Source: Gymnopilus junonius
Taxonomy: Eukaryota > Basidiomycota > Agaricomycetes > Agaricales > Galerinaceae
DNA length: 32,250 bases
Assembly (NCBI GenBank): GCA_015501075.1
Contig: JADNYJ010000365.1
Location: forward strand, 1-32,250
Reading direction: 5' to 3'
Below the pieces are notes generated by a model that saw nothing but the letters and a program-made list of their open reading frames with translations, searched no databases and was not told where the DNA came from. Of this stretch, positions 1 through 10,672 are shown in pieces. The first letter of the stretch is position 1. Every line of letters begins with the position of its first letter. Position numbers and translations under genes: made by a program.

Positions 1-20
1 GGCCGCCCGCTCTTACTTCC

Positions 21-73
21 CTGCATATGGTGTTGCACAATCCTCGGCAACGTCACAGCCCAGTCACATGATG
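21..73 (+). repeat. Left target duplication (21-27) and left terminal inverted repeat (28-73) of copy 1
   Basis: CTGCATA is followed by an end that matches the reverse complement of 4166-4211, with about five substitutions over some 41 aligned bases including the shared GCCCAGTCACATG block. Confidence 0.9.
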
Positions 74-265
74 TCACACAGCCACTCGCCTCACTTTTCT
101 TGATACAACGCATTTCCTTTATTTCTTGACGGTTTCCCTCCGTTTTTTTTTGCAGAATAAAAATACTATAGCCTGTATAGTTTATTTACACTATGTTATA
201 ACACATAAAATGTCAAATATAAATGGAAATTGTGCTTCTGTAGCAAAATCTTATGCAGTCTACTA

Positions 266-3259
266 TCAAATCATATCCTCCCAACACTCTTCATCATCCT
301 CTTCATCTTCTGGGACCTCTGTATCCTCATCCTCACTCTCCTCATCATTCCAAGGCTTCCAGGTACCCTGAATACTCAAATCAACTGCATCTGCCAGTGC
401 TTTACGGATGTCACCAACCAACGTTGGTAGAGGTCCTTGCTGTAAATTTGGTGCTCCAGCACTCTTGAAAAGCTTCAACTGATCCTTCAGACTTTGACCT
501 TTAAGACCTGTAGCCTTCTCTTTGTCAAGAATAATTTCCAATCCAGCCATTCGCTCTGCAGTCTCTCTAGCTTTCTGCTCCCGGGCATTCTTGCATGCAG
601 TTTTCTCTGCTTGTTGTTTGTCATGGAATTCAACAAGCTCCTTGCACCACTTTCTCTCTTCCCCATTGGCATTGCGAGCAAGTGTATGTAGATAGCGATA
701 GTCCTCCTCCTTGGTAAACTTTGCAGCCATGAATGCTTGTGTGTTGTTGTGGAAGAACATTGACAATGCATTGTAACTGAGGAGTGTAAGCTGGGGTTGA
801 TATCACATAAGATGTCGAAAAGAGCCTAGGGCTCCTTCATTTTCATCATTTGTTGCAGGCATCCATGCAAGCTCTTTCTCCTCTACTGTTGCTTCATCAA
901 TTAGACCACCTGGAGCAAATTCAGATGTGAACTGTTCCCATGTCTCTGCTGCTCCTTTGAAGAAAGCAATCAAAAGATCGCGAAAGTGGGGAAGTGTTGG
1001 AATAAGATCCTGTATCTTCTTTACAACATCTGCATTCTGCCATTCCTCACCATCAAGGGTGGCTGATTTATAATCTGCATCCTTGCTGATCAGGATATCA
1101 GGATTCTCGATGATCTTCTGCATATGCTTATAGACATGGGAATGAAGTGGGCCCAAGTCAAGCATGTTCTGCTGCTTGTCCTGAGAAGCACGAATGGTTT
1201 TCATATATGGATATGAAACAGCCTCTGCATAGATTGCAAGAACAGCAAGCTCAGTTGTTGTTGAAGAACAATCAAGTGCTTTTTTGAGATTTGTTTCCAT
1301 GTGATTTAGTGTCGAAATCTTCTTATTGACACAGAGACTTTCAAGGAAGTCCTTGAAATTGTCAGAGTGGAGAACAAGTGCTGCTGCTGCATCACAGTAG
1401 GACTGAAACCGGTTGTTGGATGTATCAGGGAATGTGAAAGGAGTTCCGATATGTTCCCACCACCAAAAACGAAAGAGATCATGATGGCCTAATTTATCAT
1501 TCTTGTGATTAAAGATTGCACCAGCAATTTCTGCAGTTTTGATAGCACCACAAGTAGACTTGTGGAATGCACATTCTTGAGCTGGTGTCGGAGTATTGCC
1601 TTGCACAATGAAAGCCTCTCGCTCCTGCATGACTGGATCATTATCGCGGTTTGCAAGAAGGACAGGACACTGTATTTCTTCACTCTCATTCTCATCCCAC
1701 CATTGTGCCATTGCTAGATATCCTCCTTGAACTGTGTTTAGATCATTGTGACAACCACAGCCTGCCCAGATGAAAAGCCGTAAAATCTGCTTTTCTTCCA
1801 TAGAGAGCTCTTCAAATGCTTCCTTTCCTAGCTCAGCTATTGCCTCTTCAATCATAGCTGCCTTCCTTTCAGCCTTCTTGACATCAGATAGGTTGTTCCA
1901 TTTATTCTGACCACCAGCCTTTTTGATCATTTTCTCCTCTGCTTTCTTGAAATATGCCGAAACTTCCTCCATCGACATCTCTAACATTTTTTCTTCTCCA
2001 AGATTCTGATCAACAGCCCAAGCCTTTAGTTCTTCAAGCATTCTGGCATCCTTTTTTTCCTTCGCACAGTGATCTGTATTCATTCCAGTAAGTTTGATCA
2101 AAAGATCAACATATTTGACCAGACTGCCAGAGCGCTTTCCAAATGGACTCTCATTGTAGACCTAGATAATTTTCTTGAGAGCTTTTTCCCAGTCTGCAAT
2201 AGCCTCCTCACTAGTACCATCCCGTGAGGATTGGATTCCAAAAGTTCGGGTGACCCGTCATTTGGCATTGCTTTCTGGTGATGCATAATCCTCGGCAAGA
2301 TAATGGACATGGCAAGTATTGTAGTTGACACTCTGATGGCTTGTTCCATCAGCACTGAAGGTCATGCTCTCTGCATTCTTCATCTCATATCCAAGCTGAA
2401 TCTGTGCAGCAAAGTATCCCTCGCAAAGAATGTGCGTAATGGATGGACAACTGATGGTACCAACAGTGGTAATTCCAGCAGACTTCAGAACTGTGGAAAT
2501 AACCTCACTGATGTAATTTCGTGAGCAGCCAGCTTTAACGAGCAAACAAACAACATTGCGAGTTTCTTCTGTAAAAATGCCCTTGCTCATCAAATGGTGA
2601 ACAGATCGTTGTTGTACAATCTTTGCCTTTGTGGTTGCAATGGCATGTTCTTTTGCTTCTTTAGAGTGTGCAACATTCTTGCACAATTTAGATGCATTTT
2701 GACGCAAGGCCTTGAGGTCTTCATTGGAAGCCATAAGTTTAGACTGCATTTTCTTGAGCTGCGATGTCCATCGGGTCATAGATTTAGAGAGGTCACTTTG
2801 AAGGCCCTCATTTTCCTTCTTGAGCATTTCAAGAGCCTGAGCTGACTGCCATGATCCTGTAAGATACTGGCGAGCAGCTTCCTCTTCAGCCTTCTTGAGA
2901 ATTTCAACCTGTTCCGCCAATTGAGCTACTTTATTTTGCCCTTGTTTTGTCGTTTGATGCTGCATGTGGAGCTCATGATATGTGTCCTTGTGCTTTTGTT
3001 TCCAATTGGCAGAATCGCCTTTGGATATTTGCAGCTTCTCATTGGCTTTCTCCAGATTAAGCTGCAGTTTGCGACATTCTTTGTCTTTCTCAGCGAGCAG
3101 CTGCTCCAGCTCTTCAATGCACAAGTTTGCCATTTGGAGTTTATTTATGAGAGTATCCATTTCCATCCCAGAATCCAATATAGCCTTTGCTTCAGCCATA
3201 GTTTCTCGGCCTTTTGCAGCAGCAGCAGCCAGCTGTTTCAGCTTTGCTGATTTGGGCAT
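266..3259 (-). pseudogene. Transposase-like protein relic, single 997-codon frame with three nonsense codons
   Basis: Start ATG at 3259 and terminal stop at 266-268 lie in the same frame with no indel. The frame is broken only by TGA at codon 334 (2258-2260), TAG at codon 366 (2162-2164) and TGA at codon 819 (803-805). Residues about 30-200 are a strong coiled coil rich in Glu, Lys, Gln and Leu. A helical segment with AGCSRNYISEV follows, then SADGTS with Asp304, a candidate first catalytic acid. Residues 501-504 are CGCH inside WAGCGCHNDLN, which fits the C/D-x2-H signature seen in several eukaryotic DDE transposases. The C-terminus is very acidic (EESEDEDTEVPEDEEDD). Copy 2 has CAG where copy 1 has the TAG, so that stop arose after the copies parted. 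I recall similar long hypothetical proteins as highly repeated in agaricomycete genomes; transposase function is inferred. Confidence 0.72.
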
Positions 3260-4165
3260 GATAGTGATAGAAAATTCTGCCCAAATATGGTAAGTAAATA
3301 GATTATATAGTGTAGCTTATTAAATTAATACCTTTGATTTGGTTGATATTGCTGCTAGAAAGTAGTTTTACAGCTAAGTCAGAGAGTATCTATGACTTTC
3401 TTGAATTTAAGAGGGTGATCTAGAGACAGTTCATGACTTACAGTGCTATTGGCTATGCTTTTTAATCTAAAAAGATGAAAAAAGCGGTGAGATAGGGTGT
3501 ATTTCTGAGAATATGCTGGTTGTGATGGTGGTAGAGGTCTAAAAGGCACTCCAACAACAAGGAAACACCTTTTCTGCAGTATTTCTGCCATGCAAGGCCA
3601 CCATGCACACGCCATGCACCTACCATGAGCCGCGCATCCTAATTCGGATTAAGATCAGTGGCTGTGCAGCGCCTATTTTGCAGGCTCTGACTTGCGAATG
3701 CTGCAACTCTATAACGAGAGCTAATTGAGACTAGCTTTGCAGGAACGAAATAGTCAGTTTTTATTTCTCCTTTAATCTACATGATTAGAATTCTAATTAA
3801 TGCCCTCTAACCATGTTAAAGTACGTATTTTTGGGGTCTATCTTGGGATGAAGGACAAAAATTAAAAAAATGGTCATGTACATCGATTCAGAATTAAATT
3901 TAAAGCAAAATACATCTACCAACCATGTTCCCAACTGTTGTGGTTGATGAGCTGCAGTCTAATCATTCTAGAGGCTCATATTTGGCAGGCAATTATGACT
4001 GATTTTGCATTTATTAGCCCAGTATTAAATTTCATTTACTTAAAATACTGTCAATGCATGCATTTACATCACATTTCTAAATACCACACTTTAAATTTTT
4101 CGAATCAGTGGTGCGGAAGGCGCAAATGCGATGTCTCAAGAAATTGGTGGTGTCACGTGGTGACA
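3260..4165. other. 5' non-coding part of transposon copy 1
   Basis: This 906-bp AT-rich stretch lies between the gene start and the right inverted repeat, and presumably holds promoter and transposase binding sites. Short ORFs here recur in copy 2 only because the copies are nearly identical. No further gene is seen. Confidence 0.6.
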
Positions 4166-4218
4166 TGGCATGTGACTGGGCTGGGTGGTTACCGAGGATT
4201 GTGCACCACCACTGCATA
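4166..4218 (-). repeat. Right terminal inverted repeat (4166-4211) and target duplication (4212-4218) of copy 1
   Basis: This is the reverse complement of the left end with a few mismatches, followed by CTGCATA identical to 21-27. Confidence 0.9.
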
Positions 4219-4417
4219 CAGTTAGTTGTAGCTACAGAACATCAGCACGAGTTATTTTCAGGGCAAATAAATCATTAGGAACCCACATAGAGCTGACATT
4301 TTAATGAAATTTCACATTTTTGGAGAGAAATAAGACAAAAAGCTGTTCAGCACATATACATTGGTTTGCCAACTATCCAGAAGCACTTGGTGCAGTGGAA
4401 TTATTGATCAAATGGTA
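4219..4417. other. Host spacer between the two inverted transposons
   Basis: About 200 bp of AT-rich sequence between the inner target duplications of the two elements. No coding signal is seen. It forms the loop of the 8.6-kb inverted structure. Confidence 0.7.
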
Positions 4418-4470
4418 CTTTAAGTGGTGGTGCACAATCCTCGGTAACCACCCAGCCCAGTCACATGCCA
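4418..4470 (+). repeat. Left target duplication (4418-4424) and left terminal inverted repeat (4425-4470) of copy 2
   Basis: CTTTAAG precedes TGGTGGTGCACAATCCTCGG, which matches the reverse complement of the right end of copy 1 and is a mirror of its own right end at 8558-8603. Confidence 0.92.
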
Positions 4471-7400
4471 TGTCACCACGTGACACCACCAATTTCTTGA
4501 GACATCGCATTTGCGCCTTCCGCACCACTGATTCGAAAAATTTAAAGTGTGGTATTTAGAAATGTGATGTAAATGCATGCATTGACAGTATTTTAAGTAA
4601 ATGAAATTTAATACTGGGCTAATAAATGCAAAATCAGTCATAATTGCCTGCCAAATATGAGCCTCTAGAATGATTAGACTGCAGCTCATCAACCACAACA
4701 GTTGGGAACATGGTTGGTAGATGTATTTTGCTTTAAATTTAATTCTGAATCGATGTACATGACCATTTTTTTAATTTTTGTCCTTCATCCCAAGATAGAC
4801 CCCAAAAATACGTACTTTAACATGGTTAGAGGGCATTAATTAGAATTCTAATCATGTAGATTAAAGGAGAAATAAAAACTGACTATTTCGTTCCTGCAAA
4901 GCTAGTCTCAATTAGCTCTCGTTATAGAGTTGCAGCATTCGCAAGTCAGAGCCTGCAAAATAGGCGCTGCACAGCCACTGATCTTAATCCGAATTAGGAT
5001 GCGCGGCTCATGGTAGGTGCATGCGTGTGCATGGTGGCCTTGCATGGCAGAAATACTGCAGAAAAGGTGTTTTCCTTGTTGTTGGAGTGCCTTTTAGACC
5101 TCTACCACCATCACAACCAGGCATATTCTCAGAAATACACCCTATCTCACCGCTTTTTTCATCTTTTTAGATTAAAAAGCATAGCCAATAGCACTGTAAG
5201 TCATGAACTGTCTCTAGATCACCCTCTTAAATTCAAGAAAGTCATAGATACTCTCTGACTTAGCTGTTAAAACTACTTTCTAGCAGCAATATCAACCAAA
5301 TCAAAGGTATTAATTTAATAAGCTACACTATATAATCTATTTACTTACCATATTTGGGCAGAATTTTCTATCACTATCATGCCCAAATCAGCAAAGCTGA
5401 AACAGCTGGCTGCTGCTGCTGCAAAAGGCTGAGAAACTATGGCTGAAGCAAAGGCTATATTGGATTCTGGGATGGAAATGGATACTCTCATAAATAAACT
5501 CCAAATGGCAAACTTGCATTGAAGAGCTGGAGCAGCTGCTCGCTGAGAAAGACAAAGAATGTCGCAAACTGCAGCTTAATCTGGAGAAAGCCAATGAGAA
5601 GCTGCAAATATCCAAAGGCGATTCTGCCAATTGGAAACAAAAGCACAAGGACACATATCATGAGCTCCATGCAGCGTCAAACGACAAAACAGGGCAAAAT
5701 AAAGTAGCTCAATTGGCGGAACAGGTTGAAATTCTCAAGAAGGCTGAAGAGGAAGCTGCTCGCCAGTATCTTACAGGATCATGGCAGTCAGCTCAGGCTC
5801 TTGAAATGGCTCAAGAAGGAAAATGAGGGCCTTCCAAAGTGACCTCTCTAAATCTATGACCCGATGGACATCGCAGCTCAAGAAAATGCAGTCTAAACTT
5901 ATGGCTTCCAATGAAGACCTCAAGGCCTTGCGTCAAAATGCATCTAAATTGTGCAAGAATGTTGCCACACTCTAAAGAAGCAAAAGAACATGCCATTGCA
6001 ACCACAAAGGCAAAGATTGTACAACAACGATCTGTTCACCATTTGATGAGCAAGGGCATTTTTACAGAAGAAACTCGCAATGTTGTTTGTTTGCTCGTTA
6101 AAGCTGGCTGCTCACGAAATTACATCAGTGAGGTTATTTCCACAGTTCTGAAGTCTGCTGGAATTACCACTGTTGGTACCATCAGTCGTCCATCCATTAT
6201 GCACATTCTTTGCGAGGGATACTTTGCTGCACAGATTCAGCTTGGATATGAGATGAAGAATGCAGAGAGCATGACCTTCAGTGCTGATGGAACAAGCCAT
6301 CGAGTGTCAACTACAATGCTTGCCATGTCCATTATCTTGCCGAGGATTATGCATCACCAGAAAGCAATGCCAAATGGGGTCACCCGAACTTTTGGAATCC
6401 AATCCTCACGGGATGGTACTAGTGAGGAGGCTATTGCAGACTGGGAAAAAGCTCTCAAGAAAATTATCCAGGTCTACAATGAGAGTCCATTTGGAAAGCG
6501 CTCTGGCAGTCTGGTCAAATATGTTGATCTTTTGATCAAACTTACTGGAATGAATACAGATCACTGTGCGAAGGAAAAAAAGGATGCCAGAATGCTTGAA
6601 GAACTAAAGGCTTGGGCTGTTGATCAGAATCTTGGAGAAGAAAAAATGTTAGAGATGTCGATGGAGGAAGTTTCGGCATATTTCAAGAAAGCAGAGGAGA
6701 AAATGATCAAAAAGGCTGGTGGTCAGAATAAATGGAACAACCTATCTGATGTCAAGAAGGCTGAAAGGAAGGCAGCTATGATTGAAGAGGCAATAGCTGA
6801 GCTAGGAAAGGAAGCATTTGAAGAGCTCTCTATGGAAGAAAAGCAGATTTTACGGCTTTTCATCTGGGCAGGCTGTGGTTGTCACAAGGATCTAAACACA
6901 GTTCGAGGAGGATATCTAGCAATGGCACAATGGTGGGATGAGAATGAGAGTGAAGAAATACAGTGTCCTGTCCTTCTTGCAAACCGCGATAATGATCCAG
7001 TCATGCAGGAGCGAGAGGCTTTCATTGTGCAAGGCATACTCCGACACCAGCTCAAGAATGTGCATTCCACAAGTCTACTTGTGGTGCTATCAAAACTGCA
7101 GAAATTGCTGGTGCAATCTTTAATCACAAGAATGATAAATTAGGCCATCATGATCTCTTTCGTTTTTGGTGGTGGGAACATATCGGAACTCCTTTCACAT
7201 TCCCTGATACATCCAACAACCAGTTTCAGTCCTACTGTGATGCAGCAGCAGCACTTGTTCTCCACTCCGACAATTTCAAGGACTTCCTTGAAAGTCTCCA
7301 TGTGTCAATAAGAAGATTTCGACACTAAATCACATGGAAACAAATCTCAAAAAAGCACTTGATTGTTCTTCAACAACAACTGAGCTTGCTGTTCTTGCAA

Positions 7401-8603
7401 TCTATGCAGAGGCTGTTTCATATCCATATATGAAAACCATTCGTGCTTCTCAGGACAAGCAGCAGAACATGCTTGACTTGGGCCCACTTCATTCCCGTGT
7501 CTATAAGCATATGCAGAAGATCATCGAGAATCCTGATATCCTGATTGCAAGGATGCAGATTATAAATCAGCCACCCTTGATGGTGAGGAATGGCAGAATG
7601 CAGATGTTGTAAAGAAGATACAGGATCTTATTCCAACACTTCCCCACTTTCGCATCTTTTGATTGCTTTCTTCAAAGGAGCAGCAGAGACATGGGAACGG
7701 TTCACATCTGAATTTGCTCCAGGTGGTCTAATTGATGAAGCAACAGTAGAGGAGAAAGAGCTTGCATGGATGCCTGCAACAAATGATGAAAATGAAGGAG
7801 CCCTAGGCTCTTTTCGACATCTTATGTGATATCAACCCCAGCTTACACTCCTCAGTTACAATGCATTGTCAATGTTCTTCCACAACAACACACAAGCATT
7901 CATGGCTGCAAAGTTTACCAAGGAGGAGGACTATCGCTATCTACATACACTTGCTCGCAATGCCAATGGGGAAGAGAGAAAGTGGTGCAAGGAGCTTGTT
8001 GAATTCCATGACAAACAACAAGCAGAAAAACTGCATGCAAGAATGCCCGGGAGCAGAAAGCTAGAGAGACTGCAGAGCGAATGGCTGGATTGGAAATTAT
8101 TCTTGACAAAGAGAAGGCTACAGGTCTTAAAGGTCAAAGTCTGAAGGATCAGTTGAAGCTTTTCAAGAGTGCTGGAGCACCAAATTTACAGCAAGGACCT
8201 CTACCAACGTTGGTTGGTGACATCCGTAAAGCACTGGCAGATGCAGTTGATTTGAGTATTCAGGGTACCTGGAAGCCTTGGAATGATGAGGAGAGTGAGG
8301 ATGAGGATACAGAGGTCCCAGAAGATGAAGAGGATGATGAAGAGTGTTGGGAGGATATGATTTGATAGTAGACTGCATAAGATTTTGCTACAGAAGCACA
8401 ATTTCCATTTATATTTGACATTTTATGTGTTATAACATAGTGTAAATAAACTATACAGGCTATAGTATTTTTTATTCTGCAAAAAAAACGGAGGGAAACC
8501 GTCAAGAAATAAAGGAAATGTGTTGTATCAAGAAAAGTGAGGCGAGTGGCTGTGTGACATCATGTGACTGGGCTGTGACGTTGCCGAGGATTGTGCAACA
8601 CCA
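4425..8603 (+). mobile_element. DNA transposon, copy 2 (4179 bp)
   Basis: Same family as 28-4211 but in the opposite orientation, with the gene on the plus strand. It is flanked by its own perfect 7-bp duplication CTTTAAG (4418-4424 and 8604-8610), different from the one around copy 1, so this was a separate insertion. Sequence identity to copy 1 is very high along the whole length, with scattered substitutions and about ten 1-2-bp indels inside the gene. Confidence 0.93.
5379..8365 (+). pseudogene. Transposase-like protein relic, copy 2, with many frameshifts
   Basis: Equivalent of the 266-3259 gene. It opens with ATG at 5379 but has TGA at codon 18 (5430-5432), where copy 1 has CGA. A 2-bp loss near 5514, a 1-bp gain near 5807, a 1-bp gain near 5962 and a 1-bp loss near 6300 follow. 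A 2-bp loss near 6378 restores the frame, and further 1-bp losses occur near 7035, 7547, 7654 and 8028. The longest surviving frame is 5911-7143, covering the SADGTS motif, the CGCH motif and the central region. The TGA after the FRHLM segment (7827-7829) is shared with copy 1 and so predates the split. No functional protein can come from this copy. Confidence 0.75.
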
Positions 8604-8610
8604 CTTTAAG
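8558..8610 (-). repeat. Right terminal inverted repeat (8558-8603) and target duplication (8604-8610) of copy 2
   Basis: The element ends in GCAACACCA (reverse complement TGGTGTTGC), followed directly by CTTTAAG, identical to 4418-4424. Confidence 0.92.
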
Positions 8611-8850
8611 TGTCTGCTGATTCAAGCAACACTTAACTAAAGTGCAGTGTTTGAACCCCAGAGTAATGCGTTCTTTTTGAGCTTTTTTACGCGTCAAAGG
8701 TGCGGTCACGTGGTGCAATTTATTTAATACTTCACGACACGTCAAGAAGGACGCAGGTGTGTCGCGGATGTAGGCAACGAAAGAGAGAATGATCCACTGG
8801 GCTGCAGAGATGCATTATTCACCAGAATGATGCAGTCTGCAGGCCCCAGT

Positions 8851-10355
8851 ATGAGTCTCTCAAATTTCTTGCATGTTTATTGACTCAATGACGAAGAAGA
8901 GACAGGAGAATTGGTGAAATGCACGTGTTGCAATACTCGACAAGCTCAAGATTTATTTCCACAGGGACGTAATCTGCAGTTCTTAAAGTCCTGTAATGCT
9001 TGTACCCAAAAGCTCATGAAGGCACAACAGAAAGAGCACGACAAATGCGAAGAAATGTCTTCTACAGTTGAAGAGAATGTTACCAAAGCCTTGGACGGCT
9101 GTCAAAAGGGCCCAAAGGCAAGAAAATCAGACATTTGAATGTGTCTAGGGTGGCAAGAATTTCTCGACCTTCTGGCAGAGCATAAATCGGCTGCCTTTGA
9201 GCTGGATGCTGAGATTGGCCTGGAAGATTTTACGCAATGCACGGAGGATGGGGACATCAGTACTACAGCGAAATTAATTGCAGATGAGGTTTGGAAGGTG
9301 ACTGGATACTGCTTTGTGTAAGTTAAAATAATTTTCCTTCTACTGATCAAGTACTTACTTTCAATTGCCTCGAAAGCTATAAGAAATGCGAGAAAAGCCA
9401 GACATCTGATCATATCAAGATGTTCACGTTCTACTGTGCTCAGTTTCATGGAGAAGAGGCTAAGCAGAGGCTTGACCCCGATGTAAAAAAACGGCGAGCC
9501 AGGCTATCAATGGACCGCTTCGACTGTAACAGTTATCTGCATATTACAATGTCTGATCATTTTCCATCCCTGGCTGGCATTATCATCACTCACCATCTTT
9601 CACACTGGGGCTACCTTGATATTTCAATCACGGAGGATGTCGAGGCAATAATAAAAGAGCGGGTCAATATGCCTGCATCCAAGGTATGGATATCAGCTTA
9701 CATATATTCAAAGCTGCTATTCGGTGTTAAAATACTCACTAGATATGGGAGGCAATCCTTTTGGAAGGGATTCAAGGACCATACCTCATCAGCAGATTCT
9801 TGCTCTGCAAGCACTTGGTCAGGTTGGCAAACAAAAAACTGGAAAACAAGCCACTTACTGACCTCAAATTCTTTCTCAACCTTCGTCAGTCATGCTACAC
9901 CCCATTTTACAACATCACGGGAATCCATAATGGTGATAGTCCAGACAGTTCAGATGGCTTGGAAAGACCAGTCAAAGTCTTGCGAATCCGGCAAAAGAGT
10001 AGGCAACACTGTGACGATGACCAGACAATCACCGAGGCCGAAAATGACATATCAGATGATGAAAATCGGCCCCGAGTAAGTCAAAAGCATGCATCGCTGT
10101 TTTCGGAACAACAGCTGATAAAGTGGACAGGTTTGCTTTTCAGAGGGAAGAAGACAACATCTGAAGCAATGCTTTGAAAATATACTCGAAGCATCAGCAC
10201 AAAATGGTGGAGTTCATCATAAGCTAGCTGCAGTCCTCAATGATGTCTTCAAGCAGGTTGAAAAAGTCGGAGGAGATATTGGAAAACATAAAAGGCGACA
10301 GACAAGCCCTCGCACTTGGCAGGATAGTAATAGAAATACTCTATATCTTGATTAG
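8851..10355 (+). pseudogene. Zinc-binding, FAR1/WRKY-GCM1-like DNA-binding protein relic (4 exons, two in-frame TGA)
   Basis: Exons 8851-9317, 9377-9683, 9743-10075 and 10146-10355 join in frame through consensus GT-AG introns of 59-70 nt. Exon 1 has a paired-cysteine motif (CTCCNTRQ, then CNAC 21 codons further on), a likely zinc ribbon. Exon 2 has FYCAQ and, 32 residues on, FDCNSYLHITM, followed by a conserved-looking THHLSHWGYLDISI block; this spacing resembles a FAR1/WRKY-GCM1-type zinc domain. The last exon ends RQTSPRTWQDSNRNTLYLD. I recall this architecture in expanded, possibly transposon-related agaricomycete families. The frame is interrupted by TGA at 8881-8883 and 9136-9138, both possible CGA to TGA changes. 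The gene starts 240 bp past the transposon. An alternative is a working gene with a different start and unusual splicing. Confidence 0.55.
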
Positions 10356-10672
10356 TAACTGAATTTCAATAGCTTTCTTAATATTTATCATTGAAATAGG
10401 TTATATTATCATCTACAACATACGGAAAACCTCCACGACGCACTGAGGGACGCGCAAGTTGATAGGAGTCTAGGACAGGGGCGTGAGATCTGCACGTGAT
10501 CTGCATTTTGCGGGGGGTGTATTGGTTGTGTCGGCCATATGTTCTAAATATAGATAGGGCATTTCTGTAAGTTCGAGCCAAATTTGAGCGCCTCTCTTTT
10601 GTCTTTTGCCCACGACTGTTACCACTGACAGGATCTCGATAATCTCTTTCACTGTAACACCTCTGTTCCAGG
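10356..10672. promoter_or_regulatory. Upstream region of the RNA-dependent RNA polymerase gene
   Basis: The stretch contains a CACGTG E-box-like site inside GATCTGCACGTGATCTGC and an AT-rich AAATATAGAT about 130 bp before the start codon, both weak promoter candidates. No coding sequence is seen. Confidence 0.3.

Larger units (their letters stand above)
28..4211 (-). mobile_element. DNA transposon, copy 1 (4184 bp, inverted partner of copy 2)
   Basis: Ends are defined by imperfect terminal inverted repeats beginning TGGTGTTGCACAATCCTCGG on the left and, as reverse complement, TGGTGGTGCACAATCCTCGG on the right. The element is flanked by a perfect 7-bp duplication CTGCATA (21-27 and 4212-4218). 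It carries one long broken gene on the minus strand (266-3259), about 240 bp beyond its 3' end and about 950 bp upstream of its start. The second copy at 4425-8603 is nearly identical but inverted. A 7-bp duplication does not fit the commonest fungal classes (TA for Tc1/mariner, 8 bp for hAT, 9-11 bp for Mutator), so the superfamily is left open. Element boundaries are seen directly; class II transposition is inferred from inverted repeats plus target duplication. Confidence 0.92.

Noticed and set aside
126..468. Plus-strand Ser- and Pro-rich frames at the left edge
   Set aside because: Antisense shadows of the acidic C-terminus of the transposase-like gene.
3938..4698. Matching open frames of about 92 codons near the inner ends of both transposons
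   Set aside because: They begin with TTG, lie in the 5' non-coding part, and recur only because the two elements are nearly identical.
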